A stretch of 64,000 nt of DNA from positions 22,249-86,248 of the IMG/VR virus record IMGVR_UViG_3300020021_000004. One strand, 5' to 3'. This stretch comes from a virus. Both the position numbers and the translations under genes were made by a program. This document shows, in pieces, positions 8,338 to 18,400 of the stretch. Numbering within the stretch: position 1 is the stretch's first letter; each line of letters begins with the position of its first letter. The notes below the pieces were generated by a model. That model saw only the letters and a list, made by a program, of their open reading frames with translations, was not told where the DNA came from and did not search any database.

Positions 8338-9353
8338 CAAGCCCACCGTTCCGTAAGCGGGTGCCACAAACGAAGGAGTCGTCGTTTCTCAGCACGGACG
8401 TCGGAGACCACCCCCAATAAGTGATCTAGGGCCCACCCACTTTTAAGCTCTGTCTCTGAGTATCGTATTACCGAGTACCCGAGAGCATAGTAGGCTTCTG
8501 CTGTAAGGGTGTCGTCCTGAACACGTCGAGCAGCATCTCCGAAGGCAAACCGAGGGCCATGGAAGGCTTCCCCGTCGCACAACACTACAATCTTATGCAG
8601 CCCTAGATCAATCTTGAGGTCGGCCTCACGAGGAACAAGAGTCCCTTGAATGGGTACAGCTTGCCAAACATTCAGAATAGGGTGTAGGCCGTGCTTTGAG
8701 AGGGCCTCAGCAAAGTCTGCCTCAAGCTTACAAGTCCCCCCATACAAGCGTTTGAGCCGAGCCGCCTTTGCTGAAGGAGCCAAACGTGCGTAATTCTTAT
8801 GAGCAACACTTAAGTTGATCCGCCCAACAGAAGACTTCCGCTCTTGACTCCACTTGAAGTAGCCTGCCACCCCCAAGATGTCTTCGGCAATTGTTCGAAA
8901 AACTTTGTAGGTCAGACCTAAGTCTCGCAGGACACCTTGAACAGGAGTCGTAGTTTGAAGCAAACCCCGTACGGCTTCGTAGGTGTTGTCTCCTCGGGAC
9001 CATTTGAACTGAAGGTCGTTCAAACCCACCCATCGAGCTTTGGAAGAAACTCTCACCCTAACATCGGCCGAAATCTCAGGCTTCCATTCCTCATAAGCCT
9101 TCTTACCCAAGAGTAGGTATTGAGACTCACAACGAGGACACCGCTTTGAGTGCTGCTCGGCCTTTGAGCTTACGGCCCAGACACCTCCACACTTTCTGCA
9201 TCGAAGGGTTGCCCTGTACTGTTGTCTCCAAGCCAACCAATCTGCTTTAAGCAGCAGGTGTGAAGAATCCGAATTGTGACGAAGGTGGCCTGCCAACCCA
9301 CGATAATTGTGGATCATTTTAGCACATACCCGACACGGCCCTAAAAATTGCAT
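8337..9353 (-). CDS. Zinc-finger / Vsr-like (PD-(D/E)XK) homing endonuclease candidate
   Basis: 338 residues. The N-terminus has a C2H2-like finger (Cys7, Cys10, His23/26/32) and a second four-Cys site (Cys52, Cys55, Cys72, Cys75), likely for DNA binding. The C-terminal domain (about 210-320) carries READLKIDLG, then LCDGEAFHG and YYALGYSVIRYSETEL, the layout of Vsr-type nucleases and of the EDxHD phage homing endonucleases. The start at 9353 keeps the first finger intact and overlaps the preceding structural gene by 35 bases; the stop overlaps the next gene as TGATG. Such snug insertion between two structural genes is typical of free-standing homing endonucleases. Activity is inferred. Confidence 0.65.
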   Translation of the reverse strand: MQFLGPCRVCAKMIHNYRGLAGHLRHNSDSSHLLLKADWLAWRQQYRATLRCRKCGGVWAVSSKAEQHSKRCPRCESQYLLLGKKAYEEWKPEISADVRVRVSSKARWVGLNDLQFKWSRGDNTYEAVRGLLQTTTPVQGVLRDLGLTYKVFRTIAEDILGVAGYFKWSQERKSSVGRINLSVAHKNYARLAPSAKAARLKRLYGGTCKLEADFAEALSKHGLHPILNVWQAVPIQGTLVPREADLKIDLGLHKIVVLCDGEAFHGPRFAFGDAARRVQDDTLTAEAYYALGYSVIRYSETELKSGWALDHLLGVVSDVRAEKRRLLRLWHPLTERWA

Positions 9354-10743
9354 CTACAATATGCGGGGCAAAAAGGAGAATACCGTAGGTGATGTTCTCC
9401 CAGGCGATGGTGCGGCCTCTCAGCTCACGTTCATCCGGGATGTTGGTTTTGTCAGTGATCTGAGCCGGAGAGTTAGCCGGGGGTACTGCCGCGTTGACCT
9501 GATTGGCCAAGTGCCGACTCGGGTTGTCGATCGGTACCCTGTATCGGATGTCCTTCTCGTCGAGATGGCCGAGCATCCCGTTCTGCTGAAGGACCATCCC
9601 ACGGTTGGTCTGCACCTGTACGGCTCCAACGCTGTACCGCTCACCGTTGAGCTTCACCACGAAGTCTCGTTGGGACAGTAGGGGCGAAGGGCCCGTCCAG
9701 AAGTCGTACGTGTGTTCGACCGTGCGGCCCGTGTCTTTTTGCGAGATCTTCTTCTCCCCGTTGTCGGGAGCCAGAAGGATGTCGTAAGGGCCTTCGTAGC
9801 CGCCGAGGATGCCCGTGCCGTAACATTTGAGGCAGTCGTTGAGAGGCTGTTGATTGGTGGCCGCGTAAAAGCAAGAGCAGGTAACGCCTACTTGCTTGCG
9901 GATGTAGAGCTTCACCCGCTCCCCACCCTGTTCAAGGATCCAACGATTCCTTCGAACGCCTTCACGCCAAATATAGTCGATTTTCTCGATCTCGTAGCTC
10001 GAGGTGAAGGCTGCCCTGTCCAGGGGCGTCTCCAAAAGCTCCGTGGGATCGTTGGGCCCACGCTCAGACGCAATGAGGTGACCTACCGTCGTCAGGCGGT
10101 AGAAGACCCGCTGCACCAAGTCGGTCCGCAAGAACGACCGTGTATGGCGATACGTTACCGTCACCGTCGTTCCTGGATCAGGCAGCACACTCGGGTCCCG
10201 GGTCTGAAGACCTACGTTGGGGTAATGATTGGGGTCGATTTCAATCTCCCCCGCCTCACCCAGGATGCTGAGAATCTTCACCGTCACGCCGTCGATACGG
10301 ACCTCCACGTCCTCCACGTTTGACGTAGGAAGCTTTTGCGAGCCCTCTTTGACGATGGGATAGCGAGTCGTCCGAAAGACGTACCGGGGCGCCTCTAGCT
10401 CAGCTGCGGCACCGAAGCCCCGCATGAGCCACTGGTCGTCCGTCACTTCTTCGTCGATCACCAAGACGTTGTCGGTCCGATCCCGCATGAAATTCGCTCC
10501 AAGCGGGTACTCGTTCACCCTGTCGTAGGGCCCGAACTCAGAGTCAAAGCTTCGGTAGATGTTGACCCCACAGATCTGGAACCTGCCGTTCAGGGCCATA
10601 TCTGAGGGATCGGTCCACACTAGGTCGAAAACACCAGGCTGATACCCGCTCGTGAGGAACAGGTTCAAAGGTGGAACTGGCCAAGGAGTCTTGGTCAGTT
10701 CCAGCAATGACGGCTCGCGGTCCCGATTTGAAGCGTAGGACAT
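9319..10743 (-). CDS. Virion structural protein with CxxCxGTG zinc site, 474 aa
   Basis: 474 residues. The N-terminal third (about 20-110) looks like a fibronectin-III/Ig-type beta domain (LVWTDPS, GVNIYRS). In the second half a metal site reads VTCSCFYAAT then DCLKCYGTGILGGYEG, a CxC...CxxCxGTG pattern seen in phage neck or baseplate proteins. A final hydrophobic helix (ENITYGILLFAPHIVDAIF) ends the chain and is overlapped by the endonuclease start. Located among neck proteins, so a connector or baseplate-proximal role is inferred. The role of the metal site is probably structural. Confidence 0.55.
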   Translation of the reverse strand: MSYASNRDREPSLLELTKTPWPVPPLNLFLTSGYQPGVFDLVWTDPSDMALNGRFQICGVNIYRSFDSEFGPYDRVNEYPLGANFMRDRTDNVLVIDEEVTDDQWLMRGFGAAAELEAPRYVFRTTRYPIVKEGSQKLPTSNVEDVEVRIDGVTVKILSILGEAGEIEIDPNHYPNVGLQTRDPSVLPDPGTTVTVTYRHTRSFLRTDLVQRVFYRLTTVGHLIASERGPNDPTELLETPLDRAAFTSSYEIEKIDYIWREGVRRNRWILEQGGERVKLYIRKQVGVTCSCFYAATNQQPLNDCLKCYGTGILGGYEGPYDILLAPDNGEKKISQKDTGRTVEHTYDFWTGPSPLLSQRDFVVKLNGERYSVGAVQVQTNRGMVLQQNGMLGHLDEKDIRYRVPIDNPSRHLANQVNAAVPPANSPAQITDKTNIPDERELRGRTIAWENITYGILLFAPHIVDAIFRAVSGMC

Positions 10744-10770
10744 CTTACCAGATGCCTTCCAAGAAGGGGA

Positions 10771-11082
10771 TTAGACGGCCACGGCAGGGGGCGGCACGGG
10801 GGCCGTGTCGTCCGCCGTGCGCGTGATCTTGCCCGTCCGGGCGTCGATCTCGACCTGCACGTTAGGCGCGATACCCCGCTCCACGAGGAATCCCTCGAAG
10901 AGTCGGTTGCGTTGGTCATCGAGCTTCTTCACCCCAGCTAGCAGCTGGATCTTGTCCTGCTCCAACGAAAGCAGGGTGTCGGCGAATCGCTGTCGGGCTT
11001 CCTGTACTCGGCGAAGCTGTTCAAGAGTTTCGGAGTCTACAGGGTCCTCGATTGTCAGAGGACGTTTCTCGGCTTGGCTCAT
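10771..11082 (-). CDS. Small coiled-coil protein, 103 aa
   Basis: Not recognised. A long helix (about 15-70; LEQLRRVQEARQRFADTLL onward) predicts a coiled coil, followed by a short beta-like VQVEIDARTGKITR and a Pro-Ala tail. I start at the ATG at 11082 because AAGGAG lies nine bases upstream; a TTG 17 codons earlier lies inside a strong hairpin and is unlikely. The start region is folded into that hairpin (see 11081-11135), so translation may be controlled. It could act as a small assembly chaperone, which is speculation. Confidence 0.55.
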   Translation of the reverse strand: MSQAEKRPLTIEDPVDSETLEQLRRVQEARQRFADTLLSLEQDKIQLLAGVKKLDDQRNRLFEGFLVERGIAPNVQVEIDARTGKITRTADDTAPVPPPAVAV

Positions 11083-11135
11083 TTGGCTCTCCTTTTCATC
11101 TGCCCTTCCCAAAGGGAGGGGATGAAGAGCCAAAT
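11081..11135 (-). promoter_or_regulatory. Long stem-loop enclosing the start region of the 103-aa gene
   Basis: In the mRNA sense, ATTTGGCTCT (11135-11126) pairs perfectly with AGAGCCAAAT (11090-11081), and TCATC-type bases (11125-11121 with 11100-11096) extend the stem. An inner CCCTCCC/GGGAAGGG hairpin caps it. The five unpaired bases AAAGG left in the 3' arm are the core of the Shine-Dalgarno sequence, and the last paired bases are the AT of the start codon. This geometry fits a cis-acting translational control element. Confidence 0.5.
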
Positions 11136-11146
11136 CGATAAAAGGA

Positions 11147-11440
11147 CTAGTCGATCGAAGCGCGGGCTAACCTGCGGTAATGCCTCGAAAGGACTTGCAG
11201 GAACTGCTCGAACTGCACCAAATCGATGTCGTGCTTTTGCAGCAAGCGAACCCGGCGGTCATCCTCGTTGATGTTTGGACAGTCTTTGCGATGGCGATAA
11301 TGGGCTCGTTGGCAGACCGCACACACCCCAAGCTGCCCCCGTCGTTGGACACACCCTCGCTGGTGGGCTCGAAGTTCAGGGTGGGTCGTGGCCTGAAAAC
11401 CACAAATGCATGATCCCGTCACCCCTCGGACATACACCAA
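11147..11440 (-). CDS. Small zinc-finger protein, start uncertain
   Basis: Up to 97 residues. It has a C2H2-like finger CICGFQATTHPELRAHQRGC followed by a second site CAVCQRAHYRHRKDC, then a basic helical tail. No ATG is available: the first in-frame starts are TTG (11440) or GTG (11437), without a clear ribosome-binding site. The fingers resemble in style the N-terminal DNA-binding part of the endonuclease at 8337-9353, so it could be a small DNA-binding regulator or a remnant of a homing endonuclease that lost its nuclease domain. Confidence 0.45.
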   Translation of the reverse strand: MVYVRGVTGSCICGFQATTHPELRAHQRGCVQRRGQLGVCAVCQRAHYRHRKDCPNINEDDRRVRLLQKHDIDLVQFEQFLQVLSRHYRRLARASID

Positions 11441-11516
11441 CGGACAGGATCAAGAATCCCACAAAACAAGGAATTCGTCTTGCCAAATACCCCTATGAAA
11501 CCCGCTAGTTGGCGAA

Positions 11517-12416
11517 TCAGAATCCGATGAACTTCTGAGGGCTCAAGACACCCGCCCCCACGTAAGGGCCGAACGAACTTCTGATCCCAATTCCGAACCT
11601 GGGCTGCTGCAAACCGCCGATGATCTTCACCGTCTGCTTGGCACGTTCGAGCTGACTGTCGAACTGGTCCTTGACGGTCTGGAAGGCGCTCTCGTACTTG
11701 CTCGACTTATCGATGCTGAGACTGACGCCTCCGATGCTGTACTCGAACTCGTCAGCAATCCAGTTCGACATCAAGGCCAAGAAGGCGTACATCATCGCCC
11801 CGTTGAGGACCACAGTACGCCACTCTGGATAATTGCGAACCAAGATGTCGCAGTTGGGGATCGGCGTCCTAGGCGGAGCGGCCGACACCATGTCGAGACC
11901 GTTCTGCAAGTACTCCTGTAGCTCGTAGTCCTCCCAGATGTACCCGAATACCTTGTTGTACTGCCGGATCGTCTCTTCGTGAGCTGGCGGACGAAAGTGG
12001 TAATTTCGGTCGGGATTGTTGTCCCGAAGAAGGATGCGAAGCCGGCGGATGAGGTCGGTCTCGCAGGGTGTGAAGCACCCAGCCGCTCCGTTGCTGTCCG
12101 TCGCCTTATCGATGACGTTGAACTCTTGGACCACCTGATGAACAGGGCCCCCCACCATCTCACGGAAGGTCCAGCGAACGCGGTAGCTCCCCACGTTGGC
12201 GTCCAGCGGGATGATGACGCTTGCGTAATAGTGCCCCACACTGTCGTTGGCGGGATCTCGACGAGGGATGCCCAGGAGGGCCTCTTGACCTGTCGTGACA
12301 TCGTAAAGCGCGTAGGTGATTTCCGACACGTTGGTCGGATGCCCCGCCGCGTTGTCGAGGCAAATATCGAGGTCCTTCGTACCGAGCTGCTGACCTCTGT
12401 AGAACGCTGTGGACAT
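11517..12416 (-). CDS. Neck / head-tail connector protein with N-terminal beta domain
   Basis: 299 residues in two parts. Residues 1-105 form a beta domain starting YRGQQLGTKDLDICL and ending VVQEFNVID. The same domain type closes the giant repeat protein encoded just upstream. Residues 115-299 are helical, with ETDLIRRLRILLRD and YIWEDYELQEYLQNGLD, the pattern of head-tail adaptor proteins (HK97 gp6/SPP1 gp15 type). The C-terminus is Gly- and Phe-rich. A linker between portal and tail, or between neck and fibre, is the best guess. Confidence 0.55.
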   Translation of the reverse strand: MSTAFYRGQQLGTKDLDICLDNAAGHPTNVSEITYALYDVTTGQEALLGIPRRDPANDSVGHYYASVIIPLDANVGSYRVRWTFREMVGGPVHQVVQEFNVIDKATDSNGAAGCFTPCETDLIRRLRILLRDNNPDRNYHFRPPAHEETIRQYNKVFGYIWEDYELQEYLQNGLDMVSAAPPRTPIPNCDILVRNYPEWRTVVLNGAMMYAFLALMSNWIADEFEYSIGGVSLSIDKSSKYESAFQTVKDQFDSQLERAKQTVKIIGGLQQPRFGIGIRSSFGPYVGAGVLSPQKFIGF

Positions 12417-12451
12417 GCTTCAATCCTCACGATCAATCAATAAAAAGGGCG

Positions 12452-15400
12452 TCACTCCCACCCGTGCTTGATGACGCGGGGTGGCTGGAACTTCTCGACA
12501 GGAGCTGCGTCCTGAACCAAAAAGGGCTGCTCCACGAACTGAAGAGGGGAACCGTAGGTCTTTTGGATTTCCCAACGGATGAGCCACTGACCGGGCTGAC
12601 CCTGCTCACCCGCCAAACCCACCACATAGTATTCACCCACGCCAGGGCCCACCACTGCCTTCTTACGACCTCCGACCGGCATCGGGACCCCAGAGGCTGC
12701 GATCTGGAAGAACGTGTAATAGACCGCCACAGGGCTGTACATACCCTGTCGATCCGCGAGCCGGAGACACAGATCCCTTGCCGTGAGAGTTTGAAGGTAC
12801 CGGAAGGTCTTGGAAGGTCCGACGGGGGTCGGCTTGGGCTGAACCCCGTTGTTGTACACACGTACGATGCAGTCGTCGAAGATCTGCACCGCTTCTGCGG
12901 GAAGGCGGGTGTAGTTGACCTGAACGAAGAGGGCGTCCGAAACACCCATCACGTCCGAAACTGTCCGGCTCTGCTCCTTGTCGACTAGGAGTAGATCCGT
13001 CAGATCGAGGCTGTCGATGACCCTGCGGATGTAGTCGGTCGAAGCCTGAAGCTGATCGGCAACAACCAGAGCGTCCGACAGGTCAATGAAGATCGCGAGC
13101 CCGGCCGCTACGTCATCTGTGACGCTGACCGTGTCCTGGACGGTCGCATCCTTCTCGGTAGAGAGAGTGATCGAGTCCGTGACACTGACGGTGTCTTGGC
13201 CTGCACGAATGTAATCGGTCGAAGCTTGGAACTGCTCGGTGACGACCAGAGCGTCCGAGGCCGACCGGACGTAGCTAACGATCTTCGAGAAACTATCGGT
13301 GATGTCGATCGCGTCTTGGACAGCAACCCCGCGTTCAGCAAAGATCTGAACTTCGTCCGTAACATCAACGACGTCTTGTACGGTTCGAACGTAGTCGGTC
13401 GAAGCCCTGAGGGTCTCGGTAATGCTGATCGTGTCCGTAAGATTACGGGCGTACTCAGCCACCAGAACCGCCTGGTCCGTAACACTGATGGCATCCGAAA
13501 CCGTCTTGCGGACTTCAATCGAAATGGCGTCCGTGACCGACACAATGTCGGAAGCCGTGCGGACGTACTGGCTCGAAGAAGAGAGCTGATCCGCTAGAAC
13601 CAGGGCATCCTGGAGCCTGCGGATGTAGTCGGTGTTCGGAGAGAGCTGCTCAACGACCGTGATCGTGTCGGACCCTGAGCGGCTCAGCTCTCGAGTAACC
13701 GCTACACTGTCGGTAACCGAGGCACTATCGGACGCCGCCCGCTCGTAGGTGAAGCTCGTGGCGGCACTGTCGGCAACAGCAACAGCGTCCGAAGCCGTCT
13801 TCGAGTATTGGGTGGACGGAGATAGCTGGTCCGTGATGCTAACAGCGTCAGTGACCAGGACAGAAAGACCCTGGAAAAGGTCGACCGTCAAAGTCTCGGT
13901 GACGCTGATGGTGTCGCTAACGGCACGGGCTATTTCGAACGAAGCACTCGCGGTGTCGGTGATGCTGACCGAATCCGAAAGGGTGCGGTTGTAGACCGAG
14001 CTGATCGATGTCTGGTCAGTGACCGAGACGATGTCCGAAAGGGTGCGGCCGTACTCCGCCGCCAAGGTAAGGGTGTCGGTGACGCTGGTTGCGTCAGCCA
14101 GCGTCTTGTCGACTTCGACAGAGAGGGCGTCCGTAACGCTGATGGCATCGCTGACGGTGCGGACCTTCTCCAGGCCCGCAAACACCGCTTCTGTGGTGCT
14201 GAAGGTGTCCGAAAGGGTGCGAGAGAAATCTCCATTGAGGGACGTCTGGTCAGTGACCGAGACCGTATCGGAGACGTTCTTGTGAACCTCAATAGAGGTT
14301 GCGTCGGTAACGACGATCGTGTCGTTGACGGCACGCGACACCTCGAAAGAGGCATTAGCGGTGTCAGAGGTGCTGACAGCGTCCGAGCCCGTACGGGCGT
14401 ATACCGTCGATAGTGTCGTCTGGTCGGTGACCGAAAGAGTGTCGGAAGCCGACCGGTCCTTGTCCTGGCTCGGGATGTCAGTGTCGGTGACCGAGATCGT
14501 GTCACTGAGGCTCTTGGAGAACTCCAGGGATGTGACACTTTGGTCAGTAACGCTGACGGCGTCGCTGACGGTGCGGACCTTCTCCAAGCCCGCGGAGAGG
14601 GTTTCGGTGACCGCTATGCTGTCGGAGAACGAACGCCCGTACTCTACCGAAAGAGCGGTGCTGTCGGTGACGCTGACGCTGTCATTGACTTCCGTCTCTT
14701 GTTCGGTAGAAGCCTCGTCGGTAACGCTGACCGTATCACTGAGGGTGCGGTTGTACTGTGCCGCCAACAGCAGTTGGTCGGTGACCGAAATGGCGTCCTG
14801 CGGGAACGCTTTCTCGATAAGGGCCTGATCGGTAGCCGAGAGGACATCCGAAAGGGTGCGAGAGAACTCGACGGAGCTAACCGTGGAATCTGTGACGCTG
14901 ATGGCGTCTGACCTGAAGACTTCCTCATCCAGGACCTGGTCGGTGATGCTGACCGTGTCCGAGAGGGTGCGAGAGAAATCTGCCGAACGGCTCGTGCTGT
15001 CGGTGAGCGAGACGACATCGACCCCGAAGATGGTCTCGACCAACAACTGGTCGCTGACCGTGACCGAGTCCGAAAGGGCGATGTCGTTGTTGGCGGTCTC
15101 CGACTCATCAGTGGTGCTGATGGTGTCCGCAGCACTTCTGGAAATTTCAAGCGAAAGAGTCGTGCTGTCGGTGACAGAAACAGCATCGTTGACCGTGACG
15201 GCTTCGAACGCACTGGTCGTCGCGTCCGACTCATCCGTGGTGCTGACGGTGTCCGAAAGAGTGCGGCTGTACTGGGCCGCCAACGTGAGAGTGTCGCTGA
15301 CGCTGACGGCATCCTGTGGGAACGCCTTCTCAGTCAGGGTCTGGTCAGTGGCCGAGATCGCATCACTGAGTGTGCGAGAGAACTCGACGGAACTGAAGGC

Positions 15401-18400
15401 GGAGTCCGTGGCACTGATAGCATCTTGGGGGAAGCTGGTCTCAAGGGTCGCCTGATCCGTAACGCTGATCGAATCGGTGAGCGTTCGACCATACACCGAA
15501 GCCAAGGTGGTTTGGTCGGTGACCGAAACGGCGTCCTGCGGGAAGCTGGTCTCACGGAAGAGCTGGTCCGTAGCCGAGACCGAGTCACTAGCAGACCGGC
15601 TGTACTGAATCGAAAGGGCGGTGCTGTCGGCGACCGAAACAGCGTCTTGGACGAACAGGGTTTCGATCAACAACTGGTCGGTGATCGAGATCGAATCGCT
15701 GAAGGTGCGGCTGTACTGTGCCGAAAGGGCGGTGCTGTCCGTAACGCTGACGGCGTCTTGGGGGAAGCTGGTCTCACGGAAGGTCTGATCAGTGATTGCT
15801 ACGCTATCGGAAACTGACCTACTGTACTGAATCGAAAGGGTTGTGCTATCGGTGACCGAAACGGCGTCCTGCGGGAAGGCCGTCTCACGAAGTGTCTGGT
15901 CCGTAGCCGAGACCGAGTCCGCAAGGGTCCGACCATATTCAGCTGAAGTGCTGGTGTTGTCGGTGACCGAGACCGTATCCGAAGGGAAGCTGGTCTCACG
16001 AAGGATTTGGTCCGTGACCGCCAAGGTGTCGGAGGCGGACCGAACGTAGGACGTCTCAGCAGTAAGCTGATCCGTGACAACCACGATGTCGTTAGCAAAC
16101 GCATCCAGGACTGCGTTGGTGGTGGCTTCAATGTCGTCAGTAAGGGTGATCGAGTCACTGAGAGTGATCGAATACTGTGCCGAAAGGGTCGTGCTGTCGG
16201 TGACCGAGACCGTGTCCGACCCGCTCCTACCGTACTCAGCCGAGGTGCTGGTGCTGTCGGCGGAGCTGACGCTGTCTTGAGGGAAGCTGGTCTCACGGAG
16301 GGTTTGATCCGTGACGGTGATCGAGTCGCTGAGCGACCGTCCGAACACAAATGAAGTGCTCGTCGTATCAGTGACGCTGACCGCATCCTGAACGAAACCC
16401 GTTTCGATCGTTGTTTGATCGGTGAACGTTACGCTGTCGCTGAGCGACCTGCTGTACTGGATCGAAAGGGTCGTCTGATCCGTGACACTGAAGGCGTCTT
16501 GCGGAAAGACGGTGTCGACCAGCTTCTGGTCAGTGACACTGACGTTGTCCGAGAGCGTGATCGAGTACTGAAGGGACGTCGTAGCGGTATCGGTGACGCT
16601 GACGCTGTCCTGACGGAAAACACTGTCGACCAACAACTGGTCGCTGACCGTGACCGAGTCCGCAAGCGTGCGGCCATACTCCACCGAGGTCTTGATCGTA
16701 TCGCTGACGCTAACAGCGTCTTGGGGGAAGCTGGTCTCACGAAGCGTCTGATCAGTGACCGAAACTGCGTCCGAAATGGTGCGGTTGTACTGTGCCGAAA
16801 GGGTGATGCTGTCTGTAACGCTGACAGCATCTTGGGGGAAGCTGGTCTCACGAAGCGTCTGATCAGTGACCGCTACGCTGTCGCTGAGCGACCGGCTGTA
16901 CTGGGCCGAAACAAGGGTCGAATCCGTAACGTCGATCGCATCAACGTTGAAAGTGGTCTCGACCAACAACTGGTCGCTGACCGTGACCGAATCACTTAGC
17001 GACCTAGAGAAATCTAGGGAGGCGGTGATCGAATCCGTGACAGCTGCGCTATCCGAAAGCGTCTTAGCGTACTCTAGGGACGTTGACGGGCTGTCGGTGA
17101 CCGAGACCGCGTCCGAGAGGCTGACGTCGGTGATGCGGCCTGTGGTGGCCGACACATCATCGGCAACCGAAAGACTGTCCGAAAGGCTGCGGCCGTACTC
17201 GACCGAAAGAGTTGAACTGTCGGTAACGCTGACGGCATCTTGGGGGAAGCTGGTCTCACGGAAGGTCTGATCCGCGAGGGTGATCGAATCACTGAGAGTG
17301 ATCGAGTACTGTGCCGAAAGGGTCGTGCTGTCGGTGACCGAAACAGCGTCTTGGACGAACAGGGTCTCGACCAACAACTGGTCGCTGACCGCTACACTGT
17401 CGCTAAGAGTGCGGTTGTACTGTGCCGAAAGAGTGGTGCTGTCTGTAGTCGAGACGGCGTCCTGCGGGAAGCTGGTCTCACGAAGGGTCTGGTCAGTGAC
17501 CGCCAGGGTGTCGCTGAGAGACCGGCTGTACTGAATCGAAAGGGTTGTGCTATCGGTGACCGAAACGACGTCCTGCGGGAAGCTAGTCTCGCGGAGGGTC
17601 TGGTCAGTGGCCGCTACACTGTCGCTGAGAGTGCGGTTGTAAGCGAAGGCTGTCGTCGTCGAATCCGTGACATCGATCGCATCAACGTTAAAAGTGGTCT
17701 CGATCAGCGTCTGATCAGTGACCGCTACGCTGTCATTGATCGACCGGCTGTACTGGATCGAAAGAGTCGTCGAATCCGTGACACTGGCGCTGTCCGAAAG
17801 GCTTCGATCAACAGTGATCGCCAACTGGTCGGTGACGCTCGCAGTGTCACTGAGGGTGCGGTCGTATTGGGCCGAAGTTGCGATCGAATCCGCGACCGCT
17901 ACGCTGTCCGACAGAGTACGAGCGTAAACCGTCGAGGCTGAGGTGCTGTCAGTGACGTCGGCCGCATCCGAAACACTGACGTCGGTTGCCGAGGCCAGGC
18001 TATCGGTGACGGTGATCGTGTCCGAGAGGCTGATGCTGTACGAGAGCGAAAGGCTGGTCTGGTCAGTGACCGAAATCGTCTCAGCCGGAGAAATGAGGTC
18101 GAAGTCACCCGATGTCGCGACGCTGATGCTATCGCTGAGAGACCTGGAGTACTGGATCGAGGTGCTGGTCTGGTCAGTAACGCTGACGCTGTCCTGACGG
18201 AAGACCGTTTCGACCAACAGCTGATCGCTGACCGCTATGCTGTCGCTGAGGGTGCGGTTGTACTGTGCCGAAAGGGTCGTACTATCTGTAGTCGAGACCG
18301 TGTCCTGCGGGAAGCTGGTCTCGCGGAGGATCTGATCCGTGACCGCTACGCTGTCACTGAGAGACCTGCTGTACTGGACGGACAGCGTGGTGCTGTCCGT

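Noticed and set aside
14319-14828. Plus-strand frames with repeated SVTE/SVTL text inside the fibre gene
   Set aside because: They arise because the repeat DNA reads openly on both strands; the minus frame is one continuous 2,220-residue reading frame with a defined C-terminal domain.
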